Assembly: GCA_047947185.1 (NCBI GenBank)
Contig: CP170502.1
Span: 2,914,001 to 2,978,000 of the forward strand
Length of the DNA: 64,000 bases
Direction: 5' to 3'
Source: JANQJA01 sp047947185
GTDB lineage: Bacteria > Pseudomonadota > Gammaproteobacteria > Pseudomonadales > Azotimanducaceae
A program made the translations under genes and the position numbers. Positions 9,115 to 18,009 of the stretch are shown here, one piece after another. Numbering within the stretch: the first letter of the stretch is position 1; each line of letters starts with the position of its first letter. The notes below the pieces were generated by a model, which saw only the letters and a program-made list of their open reading frames with translations, was not told the DNA's origin and did no database searches.

Positions 9115-10005
9115 ATGGCCAGCACTCGCGCGACAAATGATTTTTCACGGGTTACCCATGTCGTTTTGGCGTCATGGATGGTGCTGCTGGGAGCCTGCCA
9201 GGCCGTGTCGACTGATCAGCCAACTGATGAGCCACTGGATAGCAAGGTGGTGGCCAACCGATTGACCGAGGCGCACGGCGGCATGGAAAACTGGCTCGCG
9301 CTCAACACCGTGGCCATTGCACGGGAACACCGCGGCGTGCAGGGGCCCACCGATTTCCGGTTCAATATCCTTGCTGACTACGCCACCCAGCGCATCTATG
9401 AACGTTGGGAGAAGCCCGCCGGCACTGTGGTTTGGGACGGTGAACGCGCATGGTCTGTTGACTGGCCCATCGCGCAGCGACTCACGCCCCGGTTTGTGAC
9501 GTCGATCGGGTTCTTCCTGGTGAATATGCCGTGGCTGGTACAGAACCCGCAAACGAGGCTGCTAGGGGTCACGCGCGAGTCGGGCCTTCCTTCCAATCCC
9601 GAGGCGATGTTCGTTGTGCTCGATATTGAATTCGAAGCAGCACCAGTACGAAAGCCCAAAGGCATCGTGTCGCCGCGCGATACCTTTCGGCTGTACATCG
9701 ACCCGGACACCTGGTTGCTGGCCGCGGTTCACCAGTCTCGTACGCACGCCGGCCAACTGCACAACTTCGGTGCTGACGCTTCGGAAACCGCGTTTGTGGA
9801 AATCTATGTGCCCACCGACAGCATCGAAGCCGAGGGTTTGCTCTGGCCCGGGCGCTATGACATCTATGCACCCACGGGCGTGCTGACCACCCGTGGGCGC
9901 TTTTTTGACTACCGTTTCAACGTGGACATTGATGAAGCCCTGTTCACGCCACCGAAAGACGCCGCCGGGCTGGTGTTCGATACCAGCAGTTCCTACCAGC
10001 GCTGA
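9115..10005 (+). CDS. putative outer-membrane lipoprotein of unknown function
   Basis: 296 residues from ATG 9115. The N-terminus has a signal peptide ending in a lipobox (VVLASWMVLLGAC, lipidated Cys about 28), so the protein should be lipid-anchored in the periplasm or outer membrane. The mature part is beta-rich (LLGVTRESGLPS, MFVVLDIEFEAAP, DTFRLYIDPDTWLLAAVHQ, AEGLLWPGRYDIYAPTGVL, GRFFDYRFNVDIDEALFTPP). This pattern is like outer-membrane lipoprotein-sorting or LolA/LppX-type folds, but I cannot assign a family. It is expressed divergently from the arylesterase remnant and likely in the same TetR regulon. A longer frame from 9025 is less likely because the signal peptide would become internal. 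Confidence 0.75.
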   Translation: MASTRATNDFSRVTHVVLASWMVLLGACQAVSTDQPTDEPLDSKVVANRLTEAHGGMENWLALNTVAIAREHRGVQGPTDFRFNILADYATQRIYERWEKPAGTVVWDGERAWSVDWPIAQRLTPRFVTSIGFFLVNMPWLVQNPQTRLLGVTRESGLPSNPEAMFVVLDIEFEAAPVRKPKGIVSPRDTFRLYIDPDTWLLAAVHQSRTHAGQLHNFGADASETAFVEIYVPTDSIEAEGLLWPGRYDIYAPTGVLTTRGRFFDYRFNVDIDEALFTPPKDAAGLVFDTSSSYQR

Positions 10006-10027
10006 AGTCTGGCTTTCTGGACACGAA

Positions 10028-11659
10028 CTAGCTACGCAGCCGCAGTAACGGCCGGACCTCACCCATGTAGTTATCAATCGCGCGACTCTTGTTGTCGAAC
10101 ACCATCGTTGCGCGATTGGTGGTTTCGTATGGCGCCCACTTGGGAATACCACGGGTGTTTGGGTCGCCGGTCCTGGCGAATGTCGACCACACCTTGCTCA
10201 TCTGTGAGCCGAGTTTCTGGGTCGCGCGATCAGTACCCAGCAGCATGGGACCTTTGTCCACGTTATCGAAGATGAACGGGATTTCCATCGTGTGCGGCGA
10301 TTTCAGGATGCCATCATCAACGGGCGCATCCCAGTTGAACGAATAGAGGTAAGCAGGGCCGGACTTCTGCGCGGTCTTGCGTTCCGCCAGGGTTGTTGCC
10401 GATTCGAACTGGCGCGAAGTCAGGATTGCGGTATACAGATGCCTGGGTGAGTAGTCGGGATGCAGCCGCTGGTACGCCGCAATCAGCGCGTCGGCATGAT
10501 CTTCCCGTTGTTCCCGCACGCGTTCACGCATCTGCGCTTCGGTAAGATTGCGCCACCACTCAAAGCCGACGTTGTACAGCGTCATCTCATCCTTGGTGAA
10601 GCCCACCATCACGGGAATGTCGTCCGAGATTGCCCGTGATCGCTCATCGAACGGATGCTCTGGGATGTGTGTGCGGTTCAGGATCGGGCCATAGCGGCCC
10701 CCGACCTTGATCGCCGCCGCCTGGATTTGGGCAGCGGGGATATCCATCAGCCGCGACTGCTGGTCACGGCCGATATCCAGTTCCCGCAATACTTTTGCCG
10801 CAACCTCTGCGGCCTCAAACGGTTCGCCGACCCGAAGGCCCGCGCCACTCTGGATAATGCACTTGTGAAACAACCCTTTGGCATGGGGCATGGCGTGCAA
10901 TGTGCTGACCTTGGCGCCACCACCGGACTGGCCAAAAATCGTGACGTTGCCGGCATCACCACCAAACGACTCGATGTTGTCACGCACCCACTCCAGCGAG
11001 CGCACCAGGTCCAACTGACCCACGATGCCGGAATCCGCATAGTCATCCCAGACCTCGGCAAGATTGAGAAAACCAAACGCATTAAGGCGATGGTTCACTG
11101 TCACCACCACCACGTCGTTATTCTTCGCCAGATTATGACCGTCGTAGGCGGGCCAACTGCCGGAACCGTAGTTGAAGCCACCACCATGGAACCACACCAT
11201 GACCGGCCGCTTTTCACCCTTGAGGCCGGGGGACCATACATTCAATACCAGGCAATCCTCATGTTGGGTCAGCAAATCATTACGGCTGCCATAAACCTGG
11301 CTGAGCGCCGGACCAATCCTGCCGGGATAACTGACGGCAGAACCACCACTGCTCAATTGCATGGAGGCGTGGCCCAGCCGGATGGCGTCAAACACGCCTT
11401 TATGGGGGTTCGGCAACGCCGGTGGCCAAAAGCGCAATTTACCCAGCGGTGGTGTGGCGTAAGGAATGCCCAAAAACGTATGGACGCCATCATCCAGCAG
11501 GCCGCGCACCGGCCCCTCGGTGGTTTCAACGTTTGGCGTCACGCCAGTGGCAATTGCAAATGCGCGCGTGGGGTTCGCTGCGAGAGCCAATGCGCCTAAC
11601 TGCCCGGTGCGCTTAAGGAACGTGCGGCGCGGCAAGCCGCCTTGCTGGTAATCGGTCAT
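10028..11659 (-). CDS. type B carboxylesterase with Tat-type signal
   Basis: Alpha/beta-hydrolase ester hydrolase, about 543 residues, the normal family length. It begins with a twin-arginine signal (PRRTFLKRTGQLGALALAA, residues 10-28), implying export to the periplasm. Family marks are FLGIPYATPPLG, the EDCLVLNVW signature (residues 134-142), the oxyanion sequence HGGGF (158-162) and the nucleophile elbow GQSGGG with Ser245. The start at ATG 11659 is chosen because the signal peptide follows it at once. It sits 34 bases behind the GST gene on the same strand and shares that promoter region, so it probably belongs to the TetR regulon. It is a paralogue of the broken carboxylesterase at 27646-28140. 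Confidence 0.9.
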   Translation of the reverse strand: MTDYQQGGLPRRTFLKRTGQLGALALAANPTRAFAIATGVTPNVETTEGPVRGLLDDGVHTFLGIPYATPPLGKLRFWPPALPNPHKGVFDAIRLGHASMQLSSGGSAVSYPGRIGPALSQVYGSRNDLLTQHEDCLVLNVWSPGLKGEKRPVMVWFHGGGFNYGSGSWPAYDGHNLAKNNDVVVVTVNHRLNAFGFLNLAEVWDDYADSGIVGQLDLVRSLEWVRDNIESFGGDAGNVTIFGQSGGGAKVSTLHAMPHAKGLFHKCIIQSGAGLRVGEPFEAAEVAAKVLRELDIGRDQQSRLMDIPAAQIQAAAIKVGGRYGPILNRTHIPEHPFDERSRAISDDIPVMVGFTKDEMTLYNVGFEWWRNLTEAQMRERVREQREDHADALIAAYQRLHPDYSPRHLYTAILTSRQFESATTLAERKTAQKSGPAYLYSFNWDAPVDDGILKSPHTMEIPFIFDNVDKGPMLLGTDRATQKLGSQMSKVWSTFARTGDPNTRGIPKWAPYETTNRATMVFDNKSRAIDNYMGEVRPLLRLRS

Positions 11660-11693
11660 CGCGTTTGATCCTGAATGGAATCCTGACGCGAGC

Positions 11694-12479
11694 CTACGAG
11701 CGTGCTGCTTCCTTTTCAAGCGCCGCACCGGTCAGGGCGACCACCGGCCGATGTTTGGCATAGATTTCACGCACCCAGGCGATGGCCGGGTGTGGCTGCC
11801 ACTGGGCGAGAAACGTTGCCAGCGAATCCGGCATCGGCTCGACCCGGCGCGTATCGGGATGATCCACATTCACAAGGGGCATCAGCAAACTGGCGACGGT
11901 CAGGTCGGCAATGCTGAAGGCATCCCCGACCATATAGCCAGTCGGCGCGGTCATGCTAACGACTTCATCAAGTGCGTCACGGGTTGTTTGTAAACACTTC
12001 TCCACGTTTTCCGGGTTTACCCCGTTGGCTTTGCTGATAAGCGGTTTGGCAAGCGGGAACAAGGCGCGATAAGCCACACGCTTTAACCACGGTTTGGGTG
12101 CACTGAAGGTTGCACACAGGTACGCGCCTTCATTCACAAACACGTTGAAGACCACGGTGCGGGTGGCAGGCCCCACCACGGCATCAAACCGTTCTTGGAT
12201 CGACAACGCCTTGGCACGCTGCGATTCATCGGCGGGATACAGCCAGGGCTCCGGGTACTCATGCTCCAGAAAATCGATGATCGCCGCGGAACCGGAGATG
12301 TAGCCGTGGTCATGTTGCAGCAGCGGCGTGGTCGTGGGGCCACCGGACAGCTTCTTGATCAGCGGCGCATGAGGCCCCGGCAAATAGCTTTCACGCACGT
12401 GGGGTATCTCTTTGTAATCCAGCGCCCAGCGGACTTTCTCGTTGAAGTGGGATGAAACGAATTGATGCAGCGTCAACAT
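11694..12479 (-). CDS. glutathione S-transferase family protein
   Basis: 261 residues. The N-terminal thioredoxin-like domain reads LTLHQFVSSHFNEKVRWALDYKEIPH, with Ser9/Ser10 in the active-site region. The conserved cis-proline and SGSAAIIDFLEHEYPEPWLYP follow, then a C-terminal all-helical domain with GDAFSIADLTVASLLMPLV (the N-capping box of the GST core). It probably conjugates glutathione to electrophiles or acts as a glutathione-dependent lyase or isomerase. It is first gene of a minus-strand pair with the carboxylesterase, directly behind operator-like site B, which suggests control by the TetR regulator. Confidence 0.88.
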   Translation of the reverse strand: MLTLHQFVSSHFNEKVRWALDYKEIPHVRESYLPGPHAPLIKKLSGGPTTTPLLQHDHGYISGSAAIIDFLEHEYPEPWLYPADESQRAKALSIQERFDAVVGPATRTVVFNVFVNEGAYLCATFSAPKPWLKRVAYRALFPLAKPLISKANGVNPENVEKCLQTTRDALDEVVSMTAPTGYMVGDAFSIADLTVASLLMPLVNVDHPDTRRVEPMPDSLATFLAQWQPHPAIAWVREIYAKHRPVVALTGAALEKEAARS

Positions 12480-12501
12480 GGCGTTCTCCTGCCGGGTGGT
12501 C

Positions 12502-12552
12502 GTTTTAGCATGACGGTTTTAATATGACTGTTTTAATATGACGTCTGTCATA
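12502..12552. promoter_or_regulatory. candidate TetR operator region, site B with three direct repeats
   Basis: Three direct repeats of GTTTTARYATGAC start at 12502, 12516 and 12530 (14-bp period). The last one forms the left half of a perfect 6-bp inverted repeat, TATGAC-gtct-GTCATA, at 12537-12552. The array lies between the divergent GST (start 12479) and alpha/beta-hydrolase (start about 12603) genes. The palindrome resembles site A at 9079. The regular spacing suggests cooperative binding of several regulator dimers. Confidence 0.6.
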
Positions 12553-12602
12553 CTATGATGAGTCGTCGCAATTGTCATGCGGGAATTTGTAGCTCGCCAA
12601 TA

Positions 12603-13655
12603 ATGAGTAGATTGTCTCGTATATTTCGCACTATTTCTCTGTCTGTCACTGGCGTCCTGCTGGTTATGCTGGTGTTGACGCTACTGGCACCCGTGATGGC
12701 GCCCCATGTGGGTCTGGCGCGCCATCGTGACAGCCTGCCAGCGCCAGGCACGCTGGTGGACATCAGTTCAACTCCCGGTGAGGTGCGCGCGCTCAATGTC
12801 TATGCGTTTGGTGCGAGCAGCAACAAGTTCAACCCGGAAAAGCAGCAGACCATCATCCTGGCACACGGGGTGCCAGGCAGTGGCAACATGATGATGCCGC
12901 TGGCGCTGGCACTCGCGGACCAGGGCTTTCACACCGTCACCTACGACCGCCTGGGCTGGGTGCATTCAACGCCGCGCCCCACAGGCGAACTGGCAGACCC
13001 GCCACACAATGCGAACGACCTGATCGCGCTGGTTGAAGCGTTGAATATCGAGCGACCGATTTTGCTGGGCTATTCCTATGGTGGTGGTGTAGTGCAAGAG
13101 GTGAATCGCATTGCGCCGACGCTGGCGGCTTGCAACGTCCTGCTTTCAAGCCTGGGCAACGGCCGCCCTCATCGCGGGCAAAGCACACTGGGAAAAATTA
13201 TCTTCTCGGAACCGGTGATGCGCTGGACGCTGTCGATGACCCCAACCGCAAAAGCCGGTTCCGAGGGCACCATGCGCGCGTTGTACTATCCCGACACCGC
13301 GATACCCGAGGCCGAATGGATGACCATGCTCGCAACGCTCGACAGTTCAGTTTCGACCTGGCTACGAGAAGGCAACGAGCGCTGGATGGCCTTCGAGGGT
13401 TTCTCGCCAGAAGCCGTGATACAACCCACCTTGATCATTCATGGCGAACAAGACGCGGTTGTTGATGTGGAAGTTGCCAGGCAACTGGCAGACGAGATTC
13501 CACATGCGCGCGCGCATTACATTGCCGGGATGGGCCACGCTGCGCCGTTGACCCATGCAGACCAGATTGCCAGGCTCATCACGGCATTCGTGACCGCACC
13601 TGCGGACACATTCGGATGCACACAAGCAGAGGACATTGATCGTGGTGCGATATAG
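12603..13655 (+). CDS. alpha/beta-hydrolase, membrane-anchored or exported
   Basis: 350 residues from ATG 12603. A hydrophobic N-terminal segment (ISLSVTGVLLVMLVLTLLAPVMA, residues 11-33) indicates a signal anchor. The hydrolase core has HGVPGSG (oxyanion loop), YDRLGWVHS, the nucleophile elbow GYSYGG with Ser158, the acidic loop HGEQDAVVD and the histidine loop GMGHAAPLTH, so the triad looks complete. An earlier in-frame ATG at 12555 would lie 3 bases from the operator palindrome and is less likely. The 3' end overlaps the TetR gene by about 20 bases, so the two are cotranscribed. The substrate is unknown; the neighbours suggest ester or lactone turnover. Confidence 0.88.
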   Translation: MSRLSRIFRTISLSVTGVLLVMLVLTLLAPVMAPHVGLARHRDSLPAPGTLVDISSTPGEVRALNVYAFGASSNKFNPEKQQTIILAHGVPGSGNMMMPLALALADQGFHTVTYDRLGWVHSTPRPTGELADPPHNANDLIALVEALNIERPILLGYSYGGGVVQEVNRIAPTLAACNVLLSSLGNGRPHRGQSTLGKIIFSEPVMRWTLSMTPTAKAGSEGTMRALYYPDTAIPEAEWMTMLATLDSSVSTWLREGNERWMAFEGFSPEAVIQPTLIIHGEQDAVVDVEVARQLADEIPHARAHYIAGMGHAAPLTHADQIARLITAFVTAPADTFGCTQAEDIDRGAI

Positions 13656-14214
13656 CAAGGAACACAAGGCCAAGACCCGGGATGACATTTTGCGCGCGGC
13701 TGCGCGCATGTTTCGGGAACGGGGTTATAACGGCATCGGCATCGAAGGCATCATGCAGGAACTCGGCCTGACCCGCGGCGGCTTCTACAACCACTTCAAT
13801 TCCAAGCAGGACCTGTTTGCGGAGGTCTTGCGATGGGACAAGGACTTCGTGGTGCGGATGCGGGCACGGGATGAAAACGCCCTCGCCGAGCAAGGCATCA
13901 AGGTGGCGATGGACTACCTGGAACCGAAACACCGTATGAAAGTCGGGCCCAACTGCGTGCTCACAACTCTGACACCGGATGTGGTTCGCGCCGGCGATGA
14001 AGCCAGCGTTGCGTTTACCGAAACGGTGCAGGCGCTGGTGCGGGAATTTGAGCGAGGGCTGGATAACCCGAAGAAGGATGATGAGCGTGCGCTGGTTGCG
14101 GTTGCACTGTGTGTTGGGGGTTTGTTGCTGGCCAGGGGTACCGACGGCACCCGGCTTGCCAACAAGATCAGCAAGGCGTGCCAACGGGCGGTGACCCGTG
14201 AGTTGCAGTCCTGA
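13636..14214 (+). CDS. TetR/AcrR family transcriptional regulator
   Basis: About 190 residues. The N-terminal helix-turn-helix is clear: TRDDILRAAARMFRERGYN then GIGIEGIMQELGLTRGGFYNHFNSKQDLFAEVL, with the usual GxFYxHFxSKxxL motif. The C-terminal ligand-binding domain includes GPNCVLTTLTPDVVRAGDEASVAFTETV, typical of the TetR_C group that senses small hydrophobic or aromatic effectors. It probably represses the flanking hydrolase, GST, esterase, lipoprotein and arylesterase genes through the two palindromes at 9079 and 12537, and itself by cotranscription. The start is uncertain: TTG 13636 or, better spaced from AGAGGA, GTG 13642. Confidence 0.9.
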   Translation: MIVVRYSKEHKAKTRDDILRAAARMFRERGYNGIGIEGIMQELGLTRGGFYNHFNSKQDLFAEVLRWDKDFVVRMRARDENALAEQGIKVAMDYLEPKHRMKVGPNCVLTTLTPDVVRAGDEASVAFTETVQALVREFERGLDNPKKDDERALVAVALCVGGLLLARGTDGTRLANKISKACQRAVTRELQS

Positions 14215-14334
14215 TCAATGGGTAAAGGGGGATAAAGGGCCCCGCCATCCAGAACGAAGCGCAGCGGATCTCATAGTTGGGGGAGACTGACAGCGAGATC
14301 GCGACGTTCGGGATGACGGGGGTCACACCACGCA

Positions 14335-14634
14335 CTACAGCTCTGCTACCTCCTCTCTGGTGTAAAAAACGTCGTCGCGGACAAACCCGGCGATTACCGT
14401 TGGAATCAGGCTGAGTACCGCGCCATCGCGGTCCACAGCGACTGCCCATTCCCGCGGCAGCCAACTGATGACATGCATCGGGGCCGGCGCACCGTCCGCC
14501 AACCGGGCCACTTCAATTCGGCCGGTTTTCTTGTCCAGGAACGCAGGCTTGAAGCCCTCGTTCCGGTTGTTCCTGCTCACGCCGCGAGTGCCGCGAAATG
14601 CCTTGTTTTCTTGTCTGAGCGTTACGACATCCAT
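14335..14634 (-). CDS. small hypothetical protein
   Basis: 99 residues, not recognised. It is rich in charged residues (RGTRGVSRNNRNEGFKPAFLDKKTG) with a later stretch DGAVLSLIPTVIAGFVRDDVFYTREEVAEL that looks like a small folded beta/alpha unit. There is no signal peptide or membrane segment. It stands alone between the convergent TetR gene and the LON-domain gene, and its composition looks coding. Support is the open frame and amino-acid content only. Confidence 0.5.
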   Translation of the reverse strand: MDVVTLRQENKAFRGTRGVSRNNRNEGFKPAFLDKKTGRIEVARLADGAPAPMHVISWLPREWAVAVDRDGAVLSLIPTVIAGFVRDDVFYTREEVAEL

Positions 14635-14832
14635 GCTGCGTACCCCTCTGTTTTGTTCCTGTCTGTGTTAACCAAAAGAGAGCATATCCCGTGCCAAAAT
14701 TCTGAAATTTACTTTATCTAGTTGTTTTTATTGCGGTTTTTAGCTTTTCTCCTGCGCCACCTCGTGCCGGAAGTGTGACGTGATTCGACAATTCGTTGCG
14801 TGCTGCGTCAGGTTGCCCATGCGAAATCCGGT

Positions 14833-15474
14833 TCAGGTTGCGGACCGCAGCACGGCGTCAATCAAACGGAGACGCTGGGTGACATTTGTCATTTCCAGGA
14901 CCTCTTGAAGCGTGTCGGCCTCGAACCGCACTAACTGAAAGACTTTGAAGGAATATTGAGACGGTGATTGCGCCAGCCATTTGTCGTCCTCGAGGACCTG
15001 TAGCAAGGCCGCGTTGTGCTTTCGGGCGACGCCGATCAGGCGGTTGTTGATTCGCTGCTGCAAATCGCCGTCTTCGGCAAGGTTGTCGGTGACATCGTCT
15101 TCGATCTCGACCGCGCTCACGATCCGATAGGGCAGCGTCTGCACCTCTTCGAGGATGCGATAGCGCCCGGCGGTGTGCACCAGCGCGTGAATCCGCCCGT
15201 CTTCGGTCAAATCGACAATCTCGCAGCGGCCGGCGCCAAACACGTCGAACGGCTGGTAGGTCGCCTGGTTGCTGGCCAGGGAGTCTTCCAGCGTCTGTTT
15301 CCGCTGGCCCGCATGGATCTGTTTGCGCGTGTGTGTCACCCCGATCATGCGCTCGTCCCGGACCGCCTCATGCACCATCGTGCGATACCGCGGCTCGAAC
15401 ACATGCAGCGGCACCGTGGCGCCCGGGAAGGCGACCACGTTGGGAATGGGAAACAAGGCGATTTGGGTGTTCAC
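14833..15474 (-). CDS. LON substrate-binding-domain protein
   Basis: The product matches the N-terminal substrate-binding domain of Lon proteases as a stand-alone protein: IALFPIPNVVAFPGATVPLHVFEPRYRTMVHEAV, then GVTHTRK, FGAGRCEIVDLTEDGRIHALVHTAGRYRILEEV, and a helical tail ending TNVTQRLRLIDAVL. No AAA or protease domain follows. I place the start at GTG 15474 because the conserved domain begins there. An ATG at 15582 would add about 36 residues made largely from a 13-bp tandem repeat, so that part is more likely promoter or leader. Stand-alone LON-domain proteins are common but of unknown function; a role in protein quality control is only suggested. Confidence 0.78.
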   Translation of the reverse strand: MNTQIALFPIPNVVAFPGATVPLHVFEPRYRTMVHEAVRDERMIGVTHTRKQIHAGQRKQTLEDSLASNQATYQPFDVFGAGRCEIVDLTEDGRIHALVHTAGRYRILEEVQTLPYRIVSAVEIEDDVTDNLAEDGDLQQRINNRLIGVARKHNAALLQVLEDDKWLAQSPSQYSFKVFQLVRFEADTLQEVLEMTNVTQRLRLIDAVLRSAT

Positions 15475-15517
15475 GAAGAGCTTTACGTAGCGTGAACCGG
15501 ATTGGATTTCAGCGACT

Positions 15518-15580
15518 GACTCTGAGTAAGGACTCTGAGTAGGGACTCTGAGTAGGGACTCTGAGTCGTTGCTCTGAGTC
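15518..15580. repeat. 13-bp tandem repeat of palindromic ACTCTGAGT units
   Basis: Units GACTCTGAGTAAG, GACTCTGAGTAGG (twice), GACTCTGAGTCGTT and a partial GCTCTGAGTC run head to tail. Each contains ACTC-T-GAGT, a 9-bp odd palindrome, except the last, which has lost the first base. The array lies just upstream of the likely GTG start of the LON-domain gene and downstream of the amidase stop, so it may be a multi-site operator for the LON-domain gene. Confidence 0.75.
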
Positions 15581-15602
15581 AATTACGCTGGCGCCAAAAT
15601 GG

Positions 15603-17063
15603 CTAGCTGGCGGCGATGGTGGGAACCGGGCGACGCAGGACGTCGTCCTGGGCGAACGCCCGCTCGATAGCGGCGGCGGCGCTCAGGAGTTTGTGATCTT
15701 CGTAGATGGGCCCGACGATCTGGATGCCAAACGGCGTGCCCTGCTCATCCAAACCGCACGGCAGCGCGACGACCGGGTGGCCAATTACGGTCAACGAACT
15801 GGTCAGGCCCAGCCATGCCATGTAATTCTCAACGGGCTTGCCGTCGATCAGCTGGGGATACAAGTCGGCCCAGGGGAATGGCGGCACACTCATGCCCGGC
15901 AGGATCAACAAGTCGTAATCGTCAAACAGCGCGGTAAAGCGCCGGTACAATTCAATTTGACGGCGCCGGGCGATGGCGATGTCTTTCATCGGCGTTCGCA
16001 GCGCGGTGTCGTAGGTCGCTTTGACATTCGGATTGAAATCCTGCGGCCACTTCGCCGCCTGGCCGTGGTATTGGCTAACGAAGATATCCTGGCGCAAGTG
16101 CCAGTCTATTCCCGGCGCTTCAGATAAGTTGACGCCATGCCAATCACATTGCTTGAACAGCCCACGAAAGCGCTCAACCCGCTCGCCAAACAGCTTGCGA
16201 TTCTGGTCGGAGACCATCACGCCCCCCAGGTCAGCCGTTATCGCAACTTTCAAATCACCATTGTTGACCTGCGCCAGATTTGCGAACTGCGATGCATCCA
16301 GCGGGAACGCCATGGGGTCTCGCCTGGTCGCATTGGAACGTGCGGCAATCAAAGATATCAGAAGCGCGGTATCCTGCACATCTCGCCCCAACGCGCCTTG
16401 CAAGCTGTAGTAGGTCTGCGCGGTAGTGCGTTCCTCGTTGGGCACCACACCGGGTGATGCGCGGTAGCCCACCACGCCACAATACGACGCCGGAATCCGC
16501 AGGCTCCCGCCATGATCTGAACCAGTCGCCAGCGGCACCATATTGGTTGCCACCGCCACCGCCGAACCGCCAGAACTGCCACCACAGGTGAGGCTGGGAT
16601 TGAACGGGTTACCGGTCGCACCAAACAACGGGTTCACGGTATTGGCACCAATGCTGAACTCCGGCACGTTGGTCTTGCCGATGACGATCCCGCCGGCGGC
16701 GCGAATGCGCGCCACCACGCCGGCATCTTTCGTGGGCACATTGTCTTTCATCAGCGGGCTGCCATTGGTGGTCTTGATCCCCGCGGTGGTCTGGTTGTCT
16801 TTGATGGCGATCGGCAACCCGTGCAGGGCTCCCAGTGCTCCACCGTTGGCAAGCGCCTGCTTCACCGCGTCTTCCGCTGCCTGCGCCTCTTCCCGCGCAC
16901 GTTCAAACGCCGTGGTGACAATGGCATTCACCACCGGATTCACGGATTTGTATTGCTGGATGCACGCTTCAAGCAGCGCCACCGGAGACAATTCGCCGCG
17001 GCCAATCCGCGCACGGGCTTCGGTCGCAGACAGGTTTGTCAGTTCATTAACAGAGGAATTCAA
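15603..17063 (-). CDS. amidase signature family amidohydrolase
   Basis: Hydrolyses a carboxamide. 486 residues, the typical length. The Ser-cisSer-Lys triad is visible: Lys88 in GLPIAIKDN, cis-Ser in TCGGSSGGSA (Ser163/164) and the nucleophile Ser187 in GSDHGGSLRIPASYCG. The C-terminal YDLLILPGMSVPPFPW and GIQIVGPIYEDHKLL segments are also standard. No signal peptide is present, so it is cytoplasmic. It is not GatA-like in context (no gatB/gatC nearby); a catabolic amidase is more likely. It is transcribed divergently from the SDR at 17169, with about 105 bases between them. Confidence 0.9.
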   Translation of the reverse strand: MNSSVNELTNLSATEARARIGRGELSPVALLEACIQQYKSVNPVVNAIVTTAFERAREEAQAAEDAVKQALANGGALGALHGLPIAIKDNQTTAGIKTTNGSPLMKDNVPTKDAGVVARIRAAGGIVIGKTNVPEFSIGANTVNPLFGATGNPFNPSLTCGGSSGGSAVAVATNMVPLATGSDHGGSLRIPASYCGVVGYRASPGVVPNEERTTAQTYYSLQGALGRDVQDTALLISLIAARSNATRRDPMAFPLDASQFANLAQVNNGDLKVAITADLGGVMVSDQNRKLFGERVERFRGLFKQCDWHGVNLSEAPGIDWHLRQDIFVSQYHGQAAKWPQDFNPNVKATYDTALRTPMKDIAIARRRQIELYRRFTALFDDYDLLILPGMSVPPFPWADLYPQLIDGKPVENYMAWLGLTSSLTVIGHPVVALPCGLDEQGTPFGIQIVGPIYEDHKLLSAAAAIERAFAQDDVLRRPVPTIAAS

Positions 17064-17168
17064 AAGGGATCACCGACCAGATACTCGAGGCGCGAGCTTA
17101 TCATGCCGCCACGAGCCGAACAGAATGTATCGTTGACTTGATGAAAATAACCCCACTATGCTTCAGGC

Positions 17169-17966
17169 ATGAACAACACCGTCGCTGTTACCGGTGGCGC
17201 GACCGGTATCGGCGCGGCCACGATCACACGCTTGCGCGACAAGGGCTTTGATGTCATCAACCTCGACATCGCCGATTCCGACCAGCACGACGTCCACAAC
17301 ATTCATTGCGACCTTTCCAACCCTTACTCCATCACCGACGCCGTAGGTGAATTGCCAGACACACTGCATTCCCTGGTCAACGTCGCCGGGGTCGCGCAGG
17401 GGATCATTCCCGACGAATCCGTGGTGATGATCAATTTCCTCGGCATGCGCCACTTGACGGAATCCGCTCTGTCACGCATCGAAAACGGCGGGAACATCGT
17501 GATTGTGGCCAGCAGCGCCGGGCGCGACTGGCAAACACGCGCAGACCTGGTCACCGACATGCTGAATACGCCGCACTTCACCCAGGGCCGCGAATGGTTG
17601 TACCAGCACCACAATGAATGGCACGCGCAGTCCTATAAATTCTCCAAACAATGCGCCGCCGCCTACACCTACCGCGCCGCCGGGCTTGCGCGCAATCGCG
17701 GCGTTCGCGCCAACTGCGTCAACCCGGGCATCGTCGAAACCCAGCTCTCACCCCAATTTCGTGAAATGGTGGGAGACGAGCGCTACGACTGGATCGTGTC
17801 CCAAACCGGCCGCGCCGGCACCCCCGCCGATATCGCCCAGGTCGTGGAATTCCTCGCCGTGGGTGATTGCCAATGGCTAAATGGCGTGGAGATTACCGTC
17901 GATGGTGGCTATTTCGCCGGCACCCTGGGCGGGTGGGTTGATCTCGCGGCGATGCCTGTAACATAG
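17169..17966 (+). CDS. SDR family NAD(P)-dependent oxidoreductase
   Basis: 265 residues, classical SDR. TGGATGIG (residues 8-15) binds the dinucleotide, and an Asp after strand 2 (NLDIAD) favours NAD(H). NVAGVAQG replaces the usual NNAG, catalytic Ser is in VASSAG (115/116), Tyr156 and Lys160 form YKFSK, and RANCVNPGIVET and DGGYFAG complete the family. It resembles hydroxysteroid or 3-alpha-type SDRs with a short strand-1 start, but the substrate is not inferable. The next gene on the same strand begins 43 bases downstream. Confidence 0.9.
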   Translation: MNNTVAVTGGATGIGAATITRLRDKGFDVINLDIADSDQHDVHNIHCDLSNPYSITDAVGELPDTLHSLVNVAGVAQGIIPDESVVMINFLGMRHLTESALSRIENGGNIVIVASSAGRDWQTRADLVTDMLNTPHFTQGREWLYQHHNEWHAQSYKFSKQCAAAYTYRAAGLARNRGVRANCVNPGIVETQLSPQFREMVGDERYDWIVSQTGRAGTPADIAQVVEFLAVGDCQWLNGVEITVDGGYFAGTLGGWVDLAAMPVT

Positions 17967-18009
17967 CGCGCCCCGGTACGTCAGTGTTGGCAAAAATAAG
18001 GAGAACCTG

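Noticed and set aside
10655..11599. 314-codon open frame opposite the carboxylesterase
   Set aside because: Shadow of a gene with signal peptide and complete catalytic motifs.
15475..15582. N-terminal extension of the LON-domain protein
   Set aside because: It is encoded by the 13-bp repeat array and lies outside the conserved domain.
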